From assembly GCA_965214495.1 (NCBI GenBank), contig OZ243958.1:248001-312000 (forward strand): 64,000 bases of DNA, read 5' to 3'. The translations under genes and the position numbers were made by a program. Below, piece after piece: positions 41,799-50,926 of this stretch (position 1 is the first letter of the stretch; each line of letters opens with the position of its first letter). Under the pieces are notes generated by a model. It made no database searches. It had not been told where the DNA came from and saw nothing but the letters and a program-made list of their open reading frames with translations. Source of the DNA: JANQOH01 sp965214495 (lineage in GTDB: Bacteria > Pseudomonadota > Alphaproteobacteria > UBA7887).

Positions 41799-43639
41799 GC
41801 GCCGCTCCGGCGCGCGCCGCCCGGCGCGCCGCCAGCCGCGAACTGCGCCATCTCAAGCGCCTGGCGCGCTACGTCGCGCCCTATCGCTGGCATGGCGTCG
41901 GTGCGCTGTGCGCCCTCACCGTGGCGGCGGGCACGGTGCTGTCGCTGGGCATCGGCTTGCGGATGCTGGTCGATGACGGGTTCGTCGCGCACGATCCCGC
42001 CCTGCTCGACCGGGCGCTCGCCGGCCTGCTGACGGTGGTGGTGGTCATGGCGGCCGCAACCTTCGCGCGTTTCTTTCTCGTATCGTGGCTCGGCGAGCGC
42101 GTGATCGCCGACATCCGCCGCGACGTCTATGACCACGTGATCGGCCTGTCGCCCCGATTCCTGGAAACCGTGCGCACCGGAGAGGTCGTATCGCGGCTGA
42201 CCACCGACACCACCTTGCTCCAAGCCGTGGTCGGCCCCACCGCTTCGGTGGCGCTGAGAAACCTGCTGCTGCTCGTCGGCGGCACGGTCATGCTGGCGGT
42301 CACGAGCCTGAAACTGACGGCTCTGGTGCTCGTGCTCGTTCCGGCGGTGGTGCTGCCGATCGTCGTGTTCGGCCGCCGGGTGCGCCGGCTGTCGCGGACC
42401 GCGCAGGACCGGGTGGCCGATGTCGGGGCGCACGGCGAGGAATCGCTGAACGCGATTCGCACGGTCCAGGCATTCACTCACGAGCCCCTCGACCGGCGCG
42501 CGTTCTCCGCCCGCGCGGAAGCGGCGTTCGCCTCGGCGGTGGCGCACATACGGGCGCGCGCCTGGCTGACCGCGGTGGTGATGACCGTCGTGTTCACCGC
42601 GGTCACCCTGGTGCTCTGGATCGGCGGGCGCGACGTGCTCGCCGGCGATCTGAGCGCCGGGGCGCTGGCGCAGTTCATGTTCTTCGCCGTCGTCGTTGCC
42701 GGCGCGCTCGGCGCGATCAGTGAGGTGTACGGCGACCTGCAACGCGCCGCCGGCGCCACCGAACGCCTGCTCGATCTGCTCGACGCCACCCCCGACGTGG
42801 CCGCGCCCCGCAACCCGGTCGCGCTGCCCCGCCAGGCCGCCGGCGCGATCGCCTTCGAGGACGTGAGTTTCCACTACCCCTCGCGCCCCGACGCTCCTGC
42901 GCTCGAGGCGATCGATCTCGACATCGCCGCCGGCGAGCGCATCGCCCTGGTCGGTCCCAGCGGCGCCGGAAAGACCACTTTGTTCCAGCTCCTGTTGCGA
43001 TTCTACGACCCGGAGCGCGGGCGGGTCCGAATCGACGGCGTTCCGTTGCGCGACGCCGACCCCTCGGACCTCCGCGCCCGCATCGCGGTGGTGCCCCAGG
43101 AACCGGTGGTCTTCGCCGCGAACGCCTGGGAGAACATCCGTTACGGGCGGCCCGACGCCGACGACCGTGCGGTGCGCGCCGCGGCGCGGGCGGCGGCGGC
43201 GGAATCCTTTCTCGATGCGCTGCCCGACGGGTTCGACAGCTTCCTCGGCGAGAAGGGCGTCCGCCTGTCCGGCGGCCAGCGCCAGCGTGTCGCCATCGCG
43301 CGCGCGATCCTCCGCGACCCCGCGATCCTGCTGTTCGACGAAGCGACCAATGCGCTCGATTCCGAGAACGAGCGCCTGGTGCAGTCGGCGCTCGACCGCC
43401 TGATGGCCGGCCGGACGACCCTGATGATCGCCCACCGGCTGGGAACGGTTCGCGGCGCCGACCGTATCGTCGTGCTCGACCGGGGGCGGATCGTCGCGAT
43501 CGGCGATCACGACCGGCTGATGGGAGAGGGCGGTCTGTATGCCCGCCTCGCCGCCGCGCAGTTCGAGAACGCGCCGGTCCCGGCGGCGCGGTTCACGGCG
43601 CCCCCCGAGCCTGTCATGCGCCTCGCCGGCGCGCGATAG
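41795..43639 (+). CDS. ABC exporter (MsbA/LipA-type permease-ATPase)
   Basis: A 614-residue half-transporter: six membrane segments in the first 320 residues, then the ATPase domain with Walker A GPSGAGKTT, Q-loop, signature LSGGQRQRVAIARA, Walker B LLFDEAT and H-loop IAHRLGT. It works as a homodimer. Members export lipid A, drugs or lipids; no specific substrate is evident. Translationally coupled to cyaY; six bases separate it from the iminopeptidase gene. Confidence 0.92.
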   Translation: MSAAPARAARRAASRELRHLKRLARYVAPYRWHGVGALCALTVAAGTVLSLGIGLRMLVDDGFVAHDPALLDRALAGLLTVVVVMAAATFARFFLVSWLGERVIADIRRDVYDHVIGLSPRFLETVRTGEVVSRLTTDTTLLQAVVGPTASVALRNLLLLVGGTVMLAVTSLKLTALVLVLVPAVVLPIVVFGRRVRRLSRTAQDRVADVGAHGEESLNAIRTVQAFTHEPLDRRAFSARAEAAFASAVAHIRARAWLTAVVMTVVFTAVTLVLWIGGRDVLAGDLSAGALAQFMFFAVVVAGALGAISEVYGDLQRAAGATERLLDLLDATPDVAAPRNPVALPRQAAGAIAFEDVSFHYPSRPDAPALEAIDLDIAAGERIALVGPSGAGKTTLFQLLLRFYDPERGRVRIDGVPLRDADPSDLRARIAVVPQEPVVFAANAWENIRYGRPDADDRAVRAAARAAAAESFLDALPDGFDSFLGEKGVRLSGGQRQRVAIARAILRDPAILLFDEATNALDSENERLVQSALDRLMAGRTTLMIAHRLGTVRGADRIVVLDRGRIVAIGDHDRLMGEGGLYARLAAAQFENAPVPAARFTAPPEPVMRLAGAR

Positions 43640-43644
43640 CGGCG

Positions 43645-44628
43645 GTGGCCCCCGACGCTTCCCTGCATCGCGCGGTCGAGCCGTTCGACCGTAGCCGCCT
43701 GCCCGTGGACCCGCCGCATGTGCTGTATCTGGAACAGTATGGCCGGCGCGGTGGCGTGCCGGCCGTATTCCTGCACGGCGGGCCGGGAAGCGGCTGTCAG
43801 AAGATGCACGCGCGCCAGTTCGACCCGTCCCTCTTCCGCGCCGTGCTGTTCGATCAGCGTGGCGCCGGCATGAGCGAACCGAAACTGTGCCTGATCGACA
43901 ACACCACCTGGAGCCTGGTCGAGGACATGGAGCGCATCCGCCGGGCGCTGGACATCGAGAGCTGGCTGGTGGTCGGCGGGTCGTGGGGCTCGACCCTCGC
44001 GCTGGCCTATGCCGAGCGCTACCCGGAACGGGTCCGCGGCCTGGTGCTGCGCGCGGTGTTCCTCGGCACCGATGAGGAAGTCCGCTGGGCGTTTCGCGAC
44101 GCGGCGCAGACGTTCCGACCGGAGCTGTGGCGGCGGTTCGTCGGGCTGCTGCCGGAAGCCGAGCGCGGCGACCCGATCGCATCGTGGGGGCGGCGGCTGG
44201 AACATCCGGATCCGGCGGTGCACGTCCCCGCGGCGCGTGCCTGGGGCGCATACGAACAGGTCCTGTCGGAACTGCGTCCGGGCGCCGCCGCCCTGCCGGA
44301 GTCGCTCGACGCGCCCCGCCGCAACGACCTCTCGGCGCCGCGAACGCCCTACATGGAGTGGCACTACGTCAGCCGCGGATGTTTCCTCGAACCCGGCCAG
44401 CTGCTTCGTGACGCCCACCGGCTGGCGGACATCCCCGGCATCGTGGTGCAGGGGCGCTACGACATGTTGTGCCCGCCCCGCGCCGCTGCGGCGCTCGCGG
44501 ACGCCTGGGGCAACGCCGACCTGAGGATCGTTTCCGAAGCGGGCCACGCAGCCTCGGAACCGGCCCTGCGTTCGGCGCTGATCGCCGCCATCGGCGAGAT
44601 GGGCGCGCGTCTGGCGCCCGACGGTTGA
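43645..44628 (+). CDS. pip: Proline iminopeptidase
   Basis: A 327-residue S33-family peptidase. The signature HGGPGSGCQKMHARQFDP, then LFDQRGAGMSEP, the nucleophile GGSWGSTLALAY (Ser near 113), and Asp/His in QGRYDMLCPP and SEAGHAASEP. It removes N-terminal proline from peptides. GTG 43645 is the start. Length is as expected for the family (310-330). Confidence 0.93.
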   Translation: MAPDASLHRAVEPFDRSRLPVDPPHVLYLEQYGRRGGVPAVFLHGGPGSGCQKMHARQFDPSLFRAVLFDQRGAGMSEPKLCLIDNTTWSLVEDMERIRRALDIESWLVVGGSWGSTLALAYAERYPERVRGLVLRAVFLGTDEEVRWAFRDAAQTFRPELWRRFVGLLPEAERGDPIASWGRRLEHPDPAVHVPAARAWGAYEQVLSELRPGAAALPESLDAPRRNDLSAPRTPYMEWHYVSRGCFLEPGQLLRDAHRLADIPGIVVQGRYDMLCPPRAAAALADAWGNADLRIVSEAGHAASEPALRSALIAAIGEMGARLAPDG

Positions 44629-44652
44629 CGATCCGCGATCGGGCCGGTTGCG

Positions 44653-45102
44653 CTACTGCTCCTTCAAGTCCGGCCAGCGCACGTCCGCTTTCGCGATGTA
44701 GCCGGGGACGTCCTGATGCCAGCGCGCCTGGATCTCCATGTTCAGGTTGAGATAGAGGCGGCCGTCCACGATGTCCCACGCTTCCGGGTCGATATCGGGC
44801 TTGTAGCCCAGACTGACGCCGTAGGCGCAATAGCCGCCATAGGCCGGCGCGTATTTCTCGGGATCGGCGGCGAACAGATCGCGATGGTCGGCGTTGGCGA
44901 AGCGCCACGTCGCGCCCATCCATTCGTGCTCGAAGTCGCTCGATCCCTCCACCGGCGCGCCCAGAAGGTGGTATGCGACCGGATCGAACCCTTCGATCGC
45001 GTTGCCGAAGAAGGTCTTGTTGACCGGGCCGCCGGCCAGCGCCGGACCCGCCAAACCCAGCAACAGCGCCGCCGCGGCGACGAGCCTGATCGAACCGCGC
45101 AT
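44653..45102 (-). CDS. Secreted YHS-domain protein
   Basis: A 149-residue protein with signal peptide (cleavage near ALA-GG) and a YHS domain (GFDPVAYHLLGA ... YAPAYGGYCAYGVS). YHS domains are associated with metal binding or transport; the Cys and Tyr residues fit. ATG 45102 has GGGGAGAG upstream. It lies next to a periplasmic di-haem protein, so both may act in periplasmic redox or metal handling. Confidence 0.85.
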   Translation of the reverse strand: MRGSIRLVAAAALLLGLAGPALAGGPVNKTFFGNAIEGFDPVAYHLLGAPVEGSSDFEHEWMGATWRFANADHRDLFAADPEKYAPAYGGYCAYGVSLGYKPDIDPEAWDIVDGRLYLNLNMEIQARWHQDVPGYIAKADVRWPDLKEQ

Positions 45103-45194
45103 GATGCGCTCTCCCCATATCGTGTCGCGCATGATGCCGGGAAGGTAGGCGCTCAAGCCGCCCGCGCACGGGATTTCACGAAAACGTGACGACC

Positions 45195-46376
45195 CTACAG
45201 CGAGGACAGAAAGGCGGCCAGGGCGGCACGGTCTTCGGCGTTGAGCGCGACGACCGCGTCGCGTGCGGCGGCGGCCTCGCCGCCGTGCCACAACACCGCC
45301 TCCAGCACGCCGCGGGCGCGCCCGTCATGGAGCAGCGCATTGTGACCGTTAACGGTTTCGAGCAGCCCGAGCCCCCACAGCGGCGGCGTGCGCCATTCGG
45401 CCGCGCCGGAGCCCGGATCGGACAAGCCGGGTCCCATATCGTGCAACCGCAGATCGGTATAGGGATGGATGACGCGATCGGCCCGGACCGCCGTCGGCGG
45501 CGCAGGCCCGGTGCGCAGGCTCGGTCGATGGCAGGCCGGACAGCCGCTGGCCGCGAAAACGGCTTCGCCGCGGCGTATTTCGGGCGTGTGGACGACGCGG
45601 CGCGCCGGAACGCCCAGGCCGCGCAGATAGGCGACCAGCGCGGCGACCTCGGCCTCGTCGATTTCACCGGGAAAGTCCAGCCCGATCTCCTCGCCCGCCG
45701 CGGCGATCACCTGGTCGCGCAGCCGCGCATGTTCGGCGCGCCAGCCGAAGCGTCCCGGTTCGCCGTTCACCCATGACGGGCGGCCGCCGCGCGCGCCGAC
45801 GATCTCTTCCACCGCCACGGCTTCGAGCAGGCCGAGTCCGAACACCGCCGGCGGCACGCGGGGCGACAGGGAGCCGGAATCCGTCCAACCCTCGCCTTCG
45901 ATTCGGTAAACCGGAACCCGCAACCGGAACGGCATGCCGTCGGCGAACGCCCCGGCGCGCGAGTCGTAGCGCAGCGACAACCGGCCTTCGGGGCGGGCCC
46001 CGACCACCGCCTGATCCTGAAGCTGCCGACCGAAAAGCGGATGAGGTCCGAGCACCGCTACCATACCCCGCGCCGGGCCGGAGGCGCCGGGGGGCGGCGG
46101 TCGGCCCCGTCCGTTGCGGACGTGACATCCGGCGCAAGAGCGCCGGTTGAACAGTGGTCCCAGGCCGACGCCGATCGTTTCGCCGCCGACCGCAGCCGGC
46201 CGCCATTGGCGGCGGAACAGTGCGCGGCCCGCAAGGAAGGCGGCCCGTTCCGCTCCCTCCAGTTCGGGCGCCGGCATCGAATAGGCCTGACTGTCGGCCC
46301 GCGAGACGATTCCTGCCGCGCTCGCCGAACCGGCCGCCCACACCGCCAGCACCGCGCCCAGCACCACCCCGATCAT
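45195..46376 (-). CDS. Di-haem oxidoreductase (DHOR/DUF1111 family)
   Basis: A 393-residue periplasmic protein with signal peptide (cleavage near ASA-AG) and two haem c motifs: CAGCH (about residue 80) and CPACH (about 280). Characteristic segments are GPLFNRRSCAGCHVRNGRG and a C-terminal WRTPPLWGLGLLETVNGH. It resembles MauG-like/DHOR proteins of unknown role, often with an imelysin-type partner, which is not seen here. ATG 46376 is the start. Confidence 0.9.
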   Translation of the reverse strand: MIGVVLGAVLAVWAAGSASAAGIVSRADSQAYSMPAPELEGAERAAFLAGRALFRRQWRPAAVGGETIGVGLGPLFNRRSCAGCHVRNGRGRPPPPGASGPARGMVAVLGPHPLFGRQLQDQAVVGARPEGRLSLRYDSRAGAFADGMPFRLRVPVYRIEGEGWTDSGSLSPRVPPAVFGLGLLEAVAVEEIVGARGGRPSWVNGEPGRFGWRAEHARLRDQVIAAAGEEIGLDFPGEIDEAEVAALVAYLRGLGVPARRVVHTPEIRRGEAVFAASGCPACHRPSLRTGPAPPTAVRADRVIHPYTDLRLHDMGPGLSDPGSGAAEWRTPPLWGLGLLETVNGHNALLHDGRARGVLEAVLWHGGEAAAARDAVVALNAEDRAALAAFLSSL

Positions 46377-46470
46377 GACCGCATGGTAACAAGCGCCCGG
46401 TCCGAATTGACGCTCTCCCGGCACTTCCCTACGGTGCGCGCTCTCCTCCGACCATCGGCCCCATCGAATC

Positions 46471-47400
46471 ATGAACGAACGGTCCGAGACCGTCGCACCG
46501 CTGGAAGCGGTGCTGGAGGCGGGGCATTTCGCCGTAACCGCCGAGACGACCCCGCCGCTGTCGGCGAACCCGGACGATCTCCTTCGGCGAGTGGCGCCGC
46601 TGGTCGGCGTCGCCGATGCGGTGAACGTCACCGACGGGGCGGCGGCGCGGGCGCACCTGTCGGCCCCGGCCGCCGCCGCGCTGATGGTCGGGGCCGGCCT
46701 CGATCCGGTGATGCAGATGACGTTGCGCGACCGCAACCGGCTGGCGCTGCAAGGCGACCTGCTGGGTGCCGCCGCCTTCGGCGTGCGCAACGTCCTGTGC
46801 CTGAGCGGCGATCCGGTCGCCGCCGGCGACCAGCCGGAAGCGAAGGAAGTCTTCGATCTCGACAGCGCAGGGCTGATCGCCATGGCCAGCGGCATGGTCG
46901 AGAAAGGAACGCTGCCGTCGGGCCGGGCGGTCGCGGCGATGCCGCGTCTGTTCATCGGCAGCGCCGACAGCCCGCGCGACCCGCCGCCGGACTGGCGCCC
47001 GGCGGGTCTCGAAAGGAAACTCGATGCCGGTGCGCGGTTCGTGCAGACGCAATACTGCTTCGATACCGCGCTGATGCGCCGCTATGTGGCGCGGCTGGTC
47101 GATTTCGGAATCACCGAACGGGCTTATCTGTTGATTGGCGTCGGGCCGCTGCGCTCGGCGAAGTCGGCGCGCTGGATGGACCGGAACCTGTTCGGAGTCG
47201 ATATCCCCGGCCCGATCCTCGAGCGCCTGGAAGGTGCCGCCGATCAGGAGGAAGAGGGGATTCGCATTTGCGTCGAATTGATCGGGGCGTTGCGCGAGAC
47301 GCCGGGCGTCGCCGGCGCACACGTGATGGGGCCGCGCTCGGAAGCGGCCGCCGCGGAGGTCGTTCGGCGTTCGGGCGTGCGCGCGGCGCGCGGCGGGTGA
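46471..47400 (+). CDS. Methylenetetrahydrofolate reductase family protein
   Basis: A 309-residue TIM-barrel protein of the MTHFR family (PF02219). The N-terminal VTAETTPPLSANPDDL and QMTLRDRNRLALQGDLL, the flavin-region CLSGDPV and the FVQTQYCFD motif are all typical. Either MetF or a relative that works with a corrinoid protein, given the shorter N-terminus without the usual SFEFFPP signature. Confidence 0.85.
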   Translation: MNERSETVAPLEAVLEAGHFAVTAETTPPLSANPDDLLRRVAPLVGVADAVNVTDGAAARAHLSAPAAAALMVGAGLDPVMQMTLRDRNRLALQGDLLGAAAFGVRNVLCLSGDPVAAGDQPEAKEVFDLDSAGLIAMASGMVEKGTLPSGRAVAAMPRLFIGSADSPRDPPPDWRPAGLERKLDAGARFVQTQYCFDTALMRRYVARLVDFGITERAYLLIGVGPLRSAKSARWMDRNLFGVDIPGPILERLEGAADQEEEGIRICVELIGALRETPGVAGAHVMGPRSEAAAAEVVRRSGVRAARGG

Positions 47401-47407
47401 CGCTCGC

Positions 47408-48154
47408 CTACTCGCTCGTCGGCGTCTGTATGGCGAAAGCGGCGGCGGAAACGACCGGCCCGACGCCTCGCTCCTGCACGATGACCGCGCAACCGTCGTT
47501 GCCGCGGGCGGCGGCCCGTTCGGCCTCGTCGATCGGGAACCGCGCGGCGGTCCCGCGCCACGCCCCGAGACGCGTATAGCCCCGCACGACGTTGAAATTG
47601 GAGAGCGCGCGGCCCCGGTTCTCGCCGCGCGTCACGTGAGTGTCGCGCCGCGAGTCGAAGTGCACGAGTATGACGTCCGCCGTACCGTCATACGGCGCCG
47701 CGCCGACGCCGACCCACAAACGGCCGTCGGCTTCTTCAATCCCGACGGACGGAGCGGAGTCGAAGCGCCGCGCCTGGTGCTGGCGTTCGATCGCGCGCTG
47801 CACCGCGGCTTCGTCGGACCCGACCACATGCGCACGGCCGCCGATCACCATTTCGGGGGTATAGACGCCGCGCTGGCGCAGCGAACGCGCATAGGCGAAC
47901 TGCCGCGCCGTGGTCGCCTCGGTCGCGAACGGATCGGTCCAGCCGACATAGTCCCAGTAGTTGACGTGGAACGACAGCACGACCACGTCGTCGCGCTGCG
48001 ACAGCCGACCGGCGAGCTGATCCGCCGGCGGACAGGACGAGCAACTTTGCGACGTGAACAGTTCCACCAGCACCGGCGGGACCCGCCGGTCGTCCGCTTG
48101 TACCCCGGCGAGACCCGGCAGCACCGCGAGAATCAGTCCGAGAAACGCTTTCAT
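47408..48154 (-). CDS. Secreted DUF1223 protein (thioredoxin-like)
   Basis: A 248-residue protein with a signal peptide and the DUF1223 signature VELFTSQSCSSCPPADQL (CxxC at about residues 40-43), followed by VVLSFHVNYWDYVGW and YTPEMVIGG. A thioredoxin-like fold is predicted for this family; the role is unknown. ATG 48154 starts just before the signal peptide. Confidence 0.9.
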   Translation of the reverse strand: MKAFLGLILAVLPGLAGVQADDRRVPPVLVELFTSQSCSSCPPADQLAGRLSQRDDVVVLSFHVNYWDYVGWTDPFATEATTARQFAYARSLRQRGVYTPEMVIGGRAHVVGSDEAAVQRAIERQHQARRFDSAPSVGIEEADGRLWVGVGAAPYDGTADVILVHFDSRRDTHVTRGENRGRALSNFNVVRGYTRLGAWRGTAARFPIDEAERAAARGNDGCAVIVQERGVGPVVSAAAFAIQTPTSE

Positions 48155-48218
48155 CCGTTCAGGGTAGGGGTGCCGAAAGTGCAGTGCCATTCACAACCTG
48201 TTGATCCGCCGCCGGCGA

Positions 48219-50879
48219 TCACGCGGCCAGTTGCCGCAGCACGTAGGGCAGAATCCCGCCATTGGCGAAATAGGCGGCCTCGTCGTCGGTATCGACCCGG
48301 CACAGCAGGACGACATCCTCGGTTTCGCCGTTCGCGCGGGCGATGCGGCAGGTGACCTCCATCGCCGGGCGGATATCGCCGGCCAGGCCCGGAAACGACA
48401 GGGTCTCGCTGCCGTCAAGCCGGAGATCGCGGCGAGTCGCACCGCCGGTGAACTGGAGCGGCAGCACCCCCATGCCGACGAGGTTCGCGCGGTGGATTCG
48501 CTCGAAGCTCTCGACGATCACGACGCGCACGCCGAGCAGCATCGGCCCCTTGGCGGCCCAGTCGCGCGACGATCCGGTGCCGTATTCCCGGCCCGCGACG
48601 ATCGCCATCGGAGTGCCGCGCGCGGCATAGATGCGCGCCGCATCGTAGATGGTCACCGGGTCGCCGGCGCCGTCGATCCGGGTCCACCCGCCTTCGGTGC
48701 CGGGCGCCAGTTCGTTGCGCAGCCGGATATTGGCGAACGTCCCCCGCATCATGACCTCGTGGTTGCCGCGCCGTGCGCCGTAAGAGTTGAAGTCCGCCGG
48801 TGCGACGCCGAGCGACACCAGATAGTCGCCGGCGGGGCTGTTGCGCGCGATTCCGCCGGCCGGTGAGATGTGGTCCGTCGTGACCGAATCCCCGAGCACG
48901 GCCAGCACGCGCGCTCCTTCGATCGCGCCGACCGGCGCGGGAGCCGCGGCGATGCCGGCGAAATAGGGCGGGTTGCGCACATAGGTCGACTCCGGCCAGT
49001 CATAGGTGTCGCCGCCCGCGGGCGCGATCGCCTGCCACCCGGCGTCGCCCGAAAACACGTCGCGATAGCCGCTGGCGAACATCTCCGGCGCGAGCGCCTT
49101 CTCGACCGCCAGGGCAACCTCCCGCGCCGACGGCCAGACCTCGCGGAGCCAGACGTCCTTGCCGTCCGACCCCTTGCCCAGCGGCTCGCGGGTCAGATCG
49201 ACGCGCATCGAACCGGCGAGTGCGTAGGCCACCACGAGCGGCGGCGAGGCGAGATAGTTGGCGCGCACGCGCTGGTGAACCCGGCCCTCGAAATTGCGGT
49301 TGCCCGACAGCACCGCGGCGACCACCAGGTCTCCCTCTCCGATCGCCCGTTCGACCGGTTCCGGCAACGGTCCGGAATTGCCGATGCACGTGGTGCACCC
49401 GTAACCGACCAGATTGAAGCCGAGCGCGTCGAGGTCGCGGTCGAGACCCGATTTCGCGAGGTAGTCGGTCACCACCTTCGAACCCGGCGCGAGCGAGGTC
49501 TTGACCCACGGTCTGACCTTCAGCCCGCGGGCGCGGGCGTTGCGCGCGAGCAGGCCCGCGCCGATCATCACCGACGGATTCGAGGTGTTGGTGCAGCTCG
49601 TAATCGCGGCGATAGCCACCGCCCCGTCCGCGAGCGCCCAGCCGGCCTCCGTCGAAACCGTTCGCGCCTCGCCGCGGTCTTCGGCCAGCACACGGTCGAA
49701 CCCGGCCTTGGCGGCGCTCAGCGCGATCCGGTCCTGCGGCCGCTTCGGGCCGGCAATGCTCGGCTCCACCGTTGCCAGATCGAGGGTCAGCGTGTCGTCG
49801 AACTCGAGTTCGCCCGAGTCCGCATCGCGCCACAACCCCTGCACCCGCGCATAGGCCTCGACCAGAGCGCATTGCGCGGCCGACCGCCCGGTGAACCCGA
49901 GATAACGAATCGTCTCCCGGTCGATCGGGAAGAAACCGCAGGTCGCGCCGTATTCGGGGGCCATGTTGGCGATGGTCGCGCGGTCGGTCAGCGGCAGGCC
50001 GTCGAGCCCCGGCCCGGTGAATTCGACGAACTTGCCCACAACGCCCCGCGCCCGCAGCATGGCGGTAACCGTAAGAACCAGATCCGTGGCGGTCGCGCCC
50101 TCGGCGAGCGTGCCCGTCAGACGGAAGCCGACCACTTCGGGGACCAGCATCGAAATCGGCTGTCCGAGCATTGCCGCCTCGGCCTCGATCCCGCCGGCGC
50201 CCCAGCCGAGCACCGACAGCCCGTTGACCATCGTCGTGTGGCTGTCCGTGCCGACCAGCGTATCGGGGAACGCGACCGCGCGGCCGTTCTCGGGCTGTGA
50301 CGTCCACACGGTTTTCGCCAGATATTCGAGGTTGACCTGATGACAGATCCCGGTTCCCGGCGGCACGACGCGGAAATTGTCGAAGGCGCTCTGGCCCCAG
50401 CGCAGGAAGGCGTAGCGCTCGCGGTTGCGCGCCATTTCGATGCGGGTGTTCTCGGCGAAAGCGTCGGCGCCGCCGAAGCGATCGACCTGCACCGAGTGAT
50501 CGATCACCAGATCGACCGGCACAAGGGGATTGATGCGGGCGGGCTCCCTGCCAAGCGCCGCCATCGCGTCGCGCATCGCCGCCAGATCGACCACTGCCGG
50601 AACGCCGGTGAAGTCCTGCATCAGGACCCGCGCCGGACGGAACGCGATCTCGTGCGCCGACTCCCGCGCGGCCAGCGCCTCGATATCGGCGATGCGCACC
50701 GAATTACCGTCTTCGTGGCGCAACAGGTTTTCGAGCAACACCTTGAGCGAACAGGGCAGCCGATCCACCGGGCCGATGCCGGCGTCCGCCGCCGCAGGAA
50801 GGCTGAAATAGTCGTATTCGCGCGTCCCCACGGCGAGGGTGCGGCGAACGTTCACGCTGTCCTGGGCGCGACGGGACAT
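48219..50879 (-). CDS. acnA: Aconitate hydratase A
   Basis: An 886-residue aconitase of the AcnA type. The Fe-S ligand cysteines are in AITSCTNTSNPSVM and YGCTTCIGNSGPL; other motifs are LVGTDSHTTMVNGL and the swivel-domain GREYGTGSSRDWAAKGP. It interconverts citrate and isocitrate in the TCA cycle. Full length. Confidence 0.97.
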   Translation of the reverse strand: MSRRAQDSVNVRRTLAVGTREYDYFSLPAAADAGIGPVDRLPCSLKVLLENLLRHEDGNSVRIADIEALAARESAHEIAFRPARVLMQDFTGVPAVVDLAAMRDAMAALGREPARINPLVPVDLVIDHSVQVDRFGGADAFAENTRIEMARNRERYAFLRWGQSAFDNFRVVPPGTGICHQVNLEYLAKTVWTSQPENGRAVAFPDTLVGTDSHTTMVNGLSVLGWGAGGIEAEAAMLGQPISMLVPEVVGFRLTGTLAEGATATDLVLTVTAMLRARGVVGKFVEFTGPGLDGLPLTDRATIANMAPEYGATCGFFPIDRETIRYLGFTGRSAAQCALVEAYARVQGLWRDADSGELEFDDTLTLDLATVEPSIAGPKRPQDRIALSAAKAGFDRVLAEDRGEARTVSTEAGWALADGAVAIAAITSCTNTSNPSVMIGAGLLARNARARGLKVRPWVKTSLAPGSKVVTDYLAKSGLDRDLDALGFNLVGYGCTTCIGNSGPLPEPVERAIGEGDLVVAAVLSGNRNFEGRVHQRVRANYLASPPLVVAYALAGSMRVDLTREPLGKGSDGKDVWLREVWPSAREVALAVEKALAPEMFASGYRDVFSGDAGWQAIAPAGGDTYDWPESTYVRNPPYFAGIAAAPAPVGAIEGARVLAVLGDSVTTDHISPAGGIARNSPAGDYLVSLGVAPADFNSYGARRGNHEVMMRGTFANIRLRNELAPGTEGGWTRIDGAGDPVTIYDAARIYAARGTPMAIVAGREYGTGSSRDWAAKGPMLLGVRVVIVESFERIHRANLVGMGVLPLQFTGGATRRDLRLDGSETLSFPGLAGDIRPAMEVTCRIARANGETEDVVLLCRVDTDDEAAYFANGGILPYVLRQLAA

Positions 50880-50926
50880 GGTCGGTCTCCCTGGCTACGG
50901 TGTTGGGGGCGTTGGGGACGCGCGAG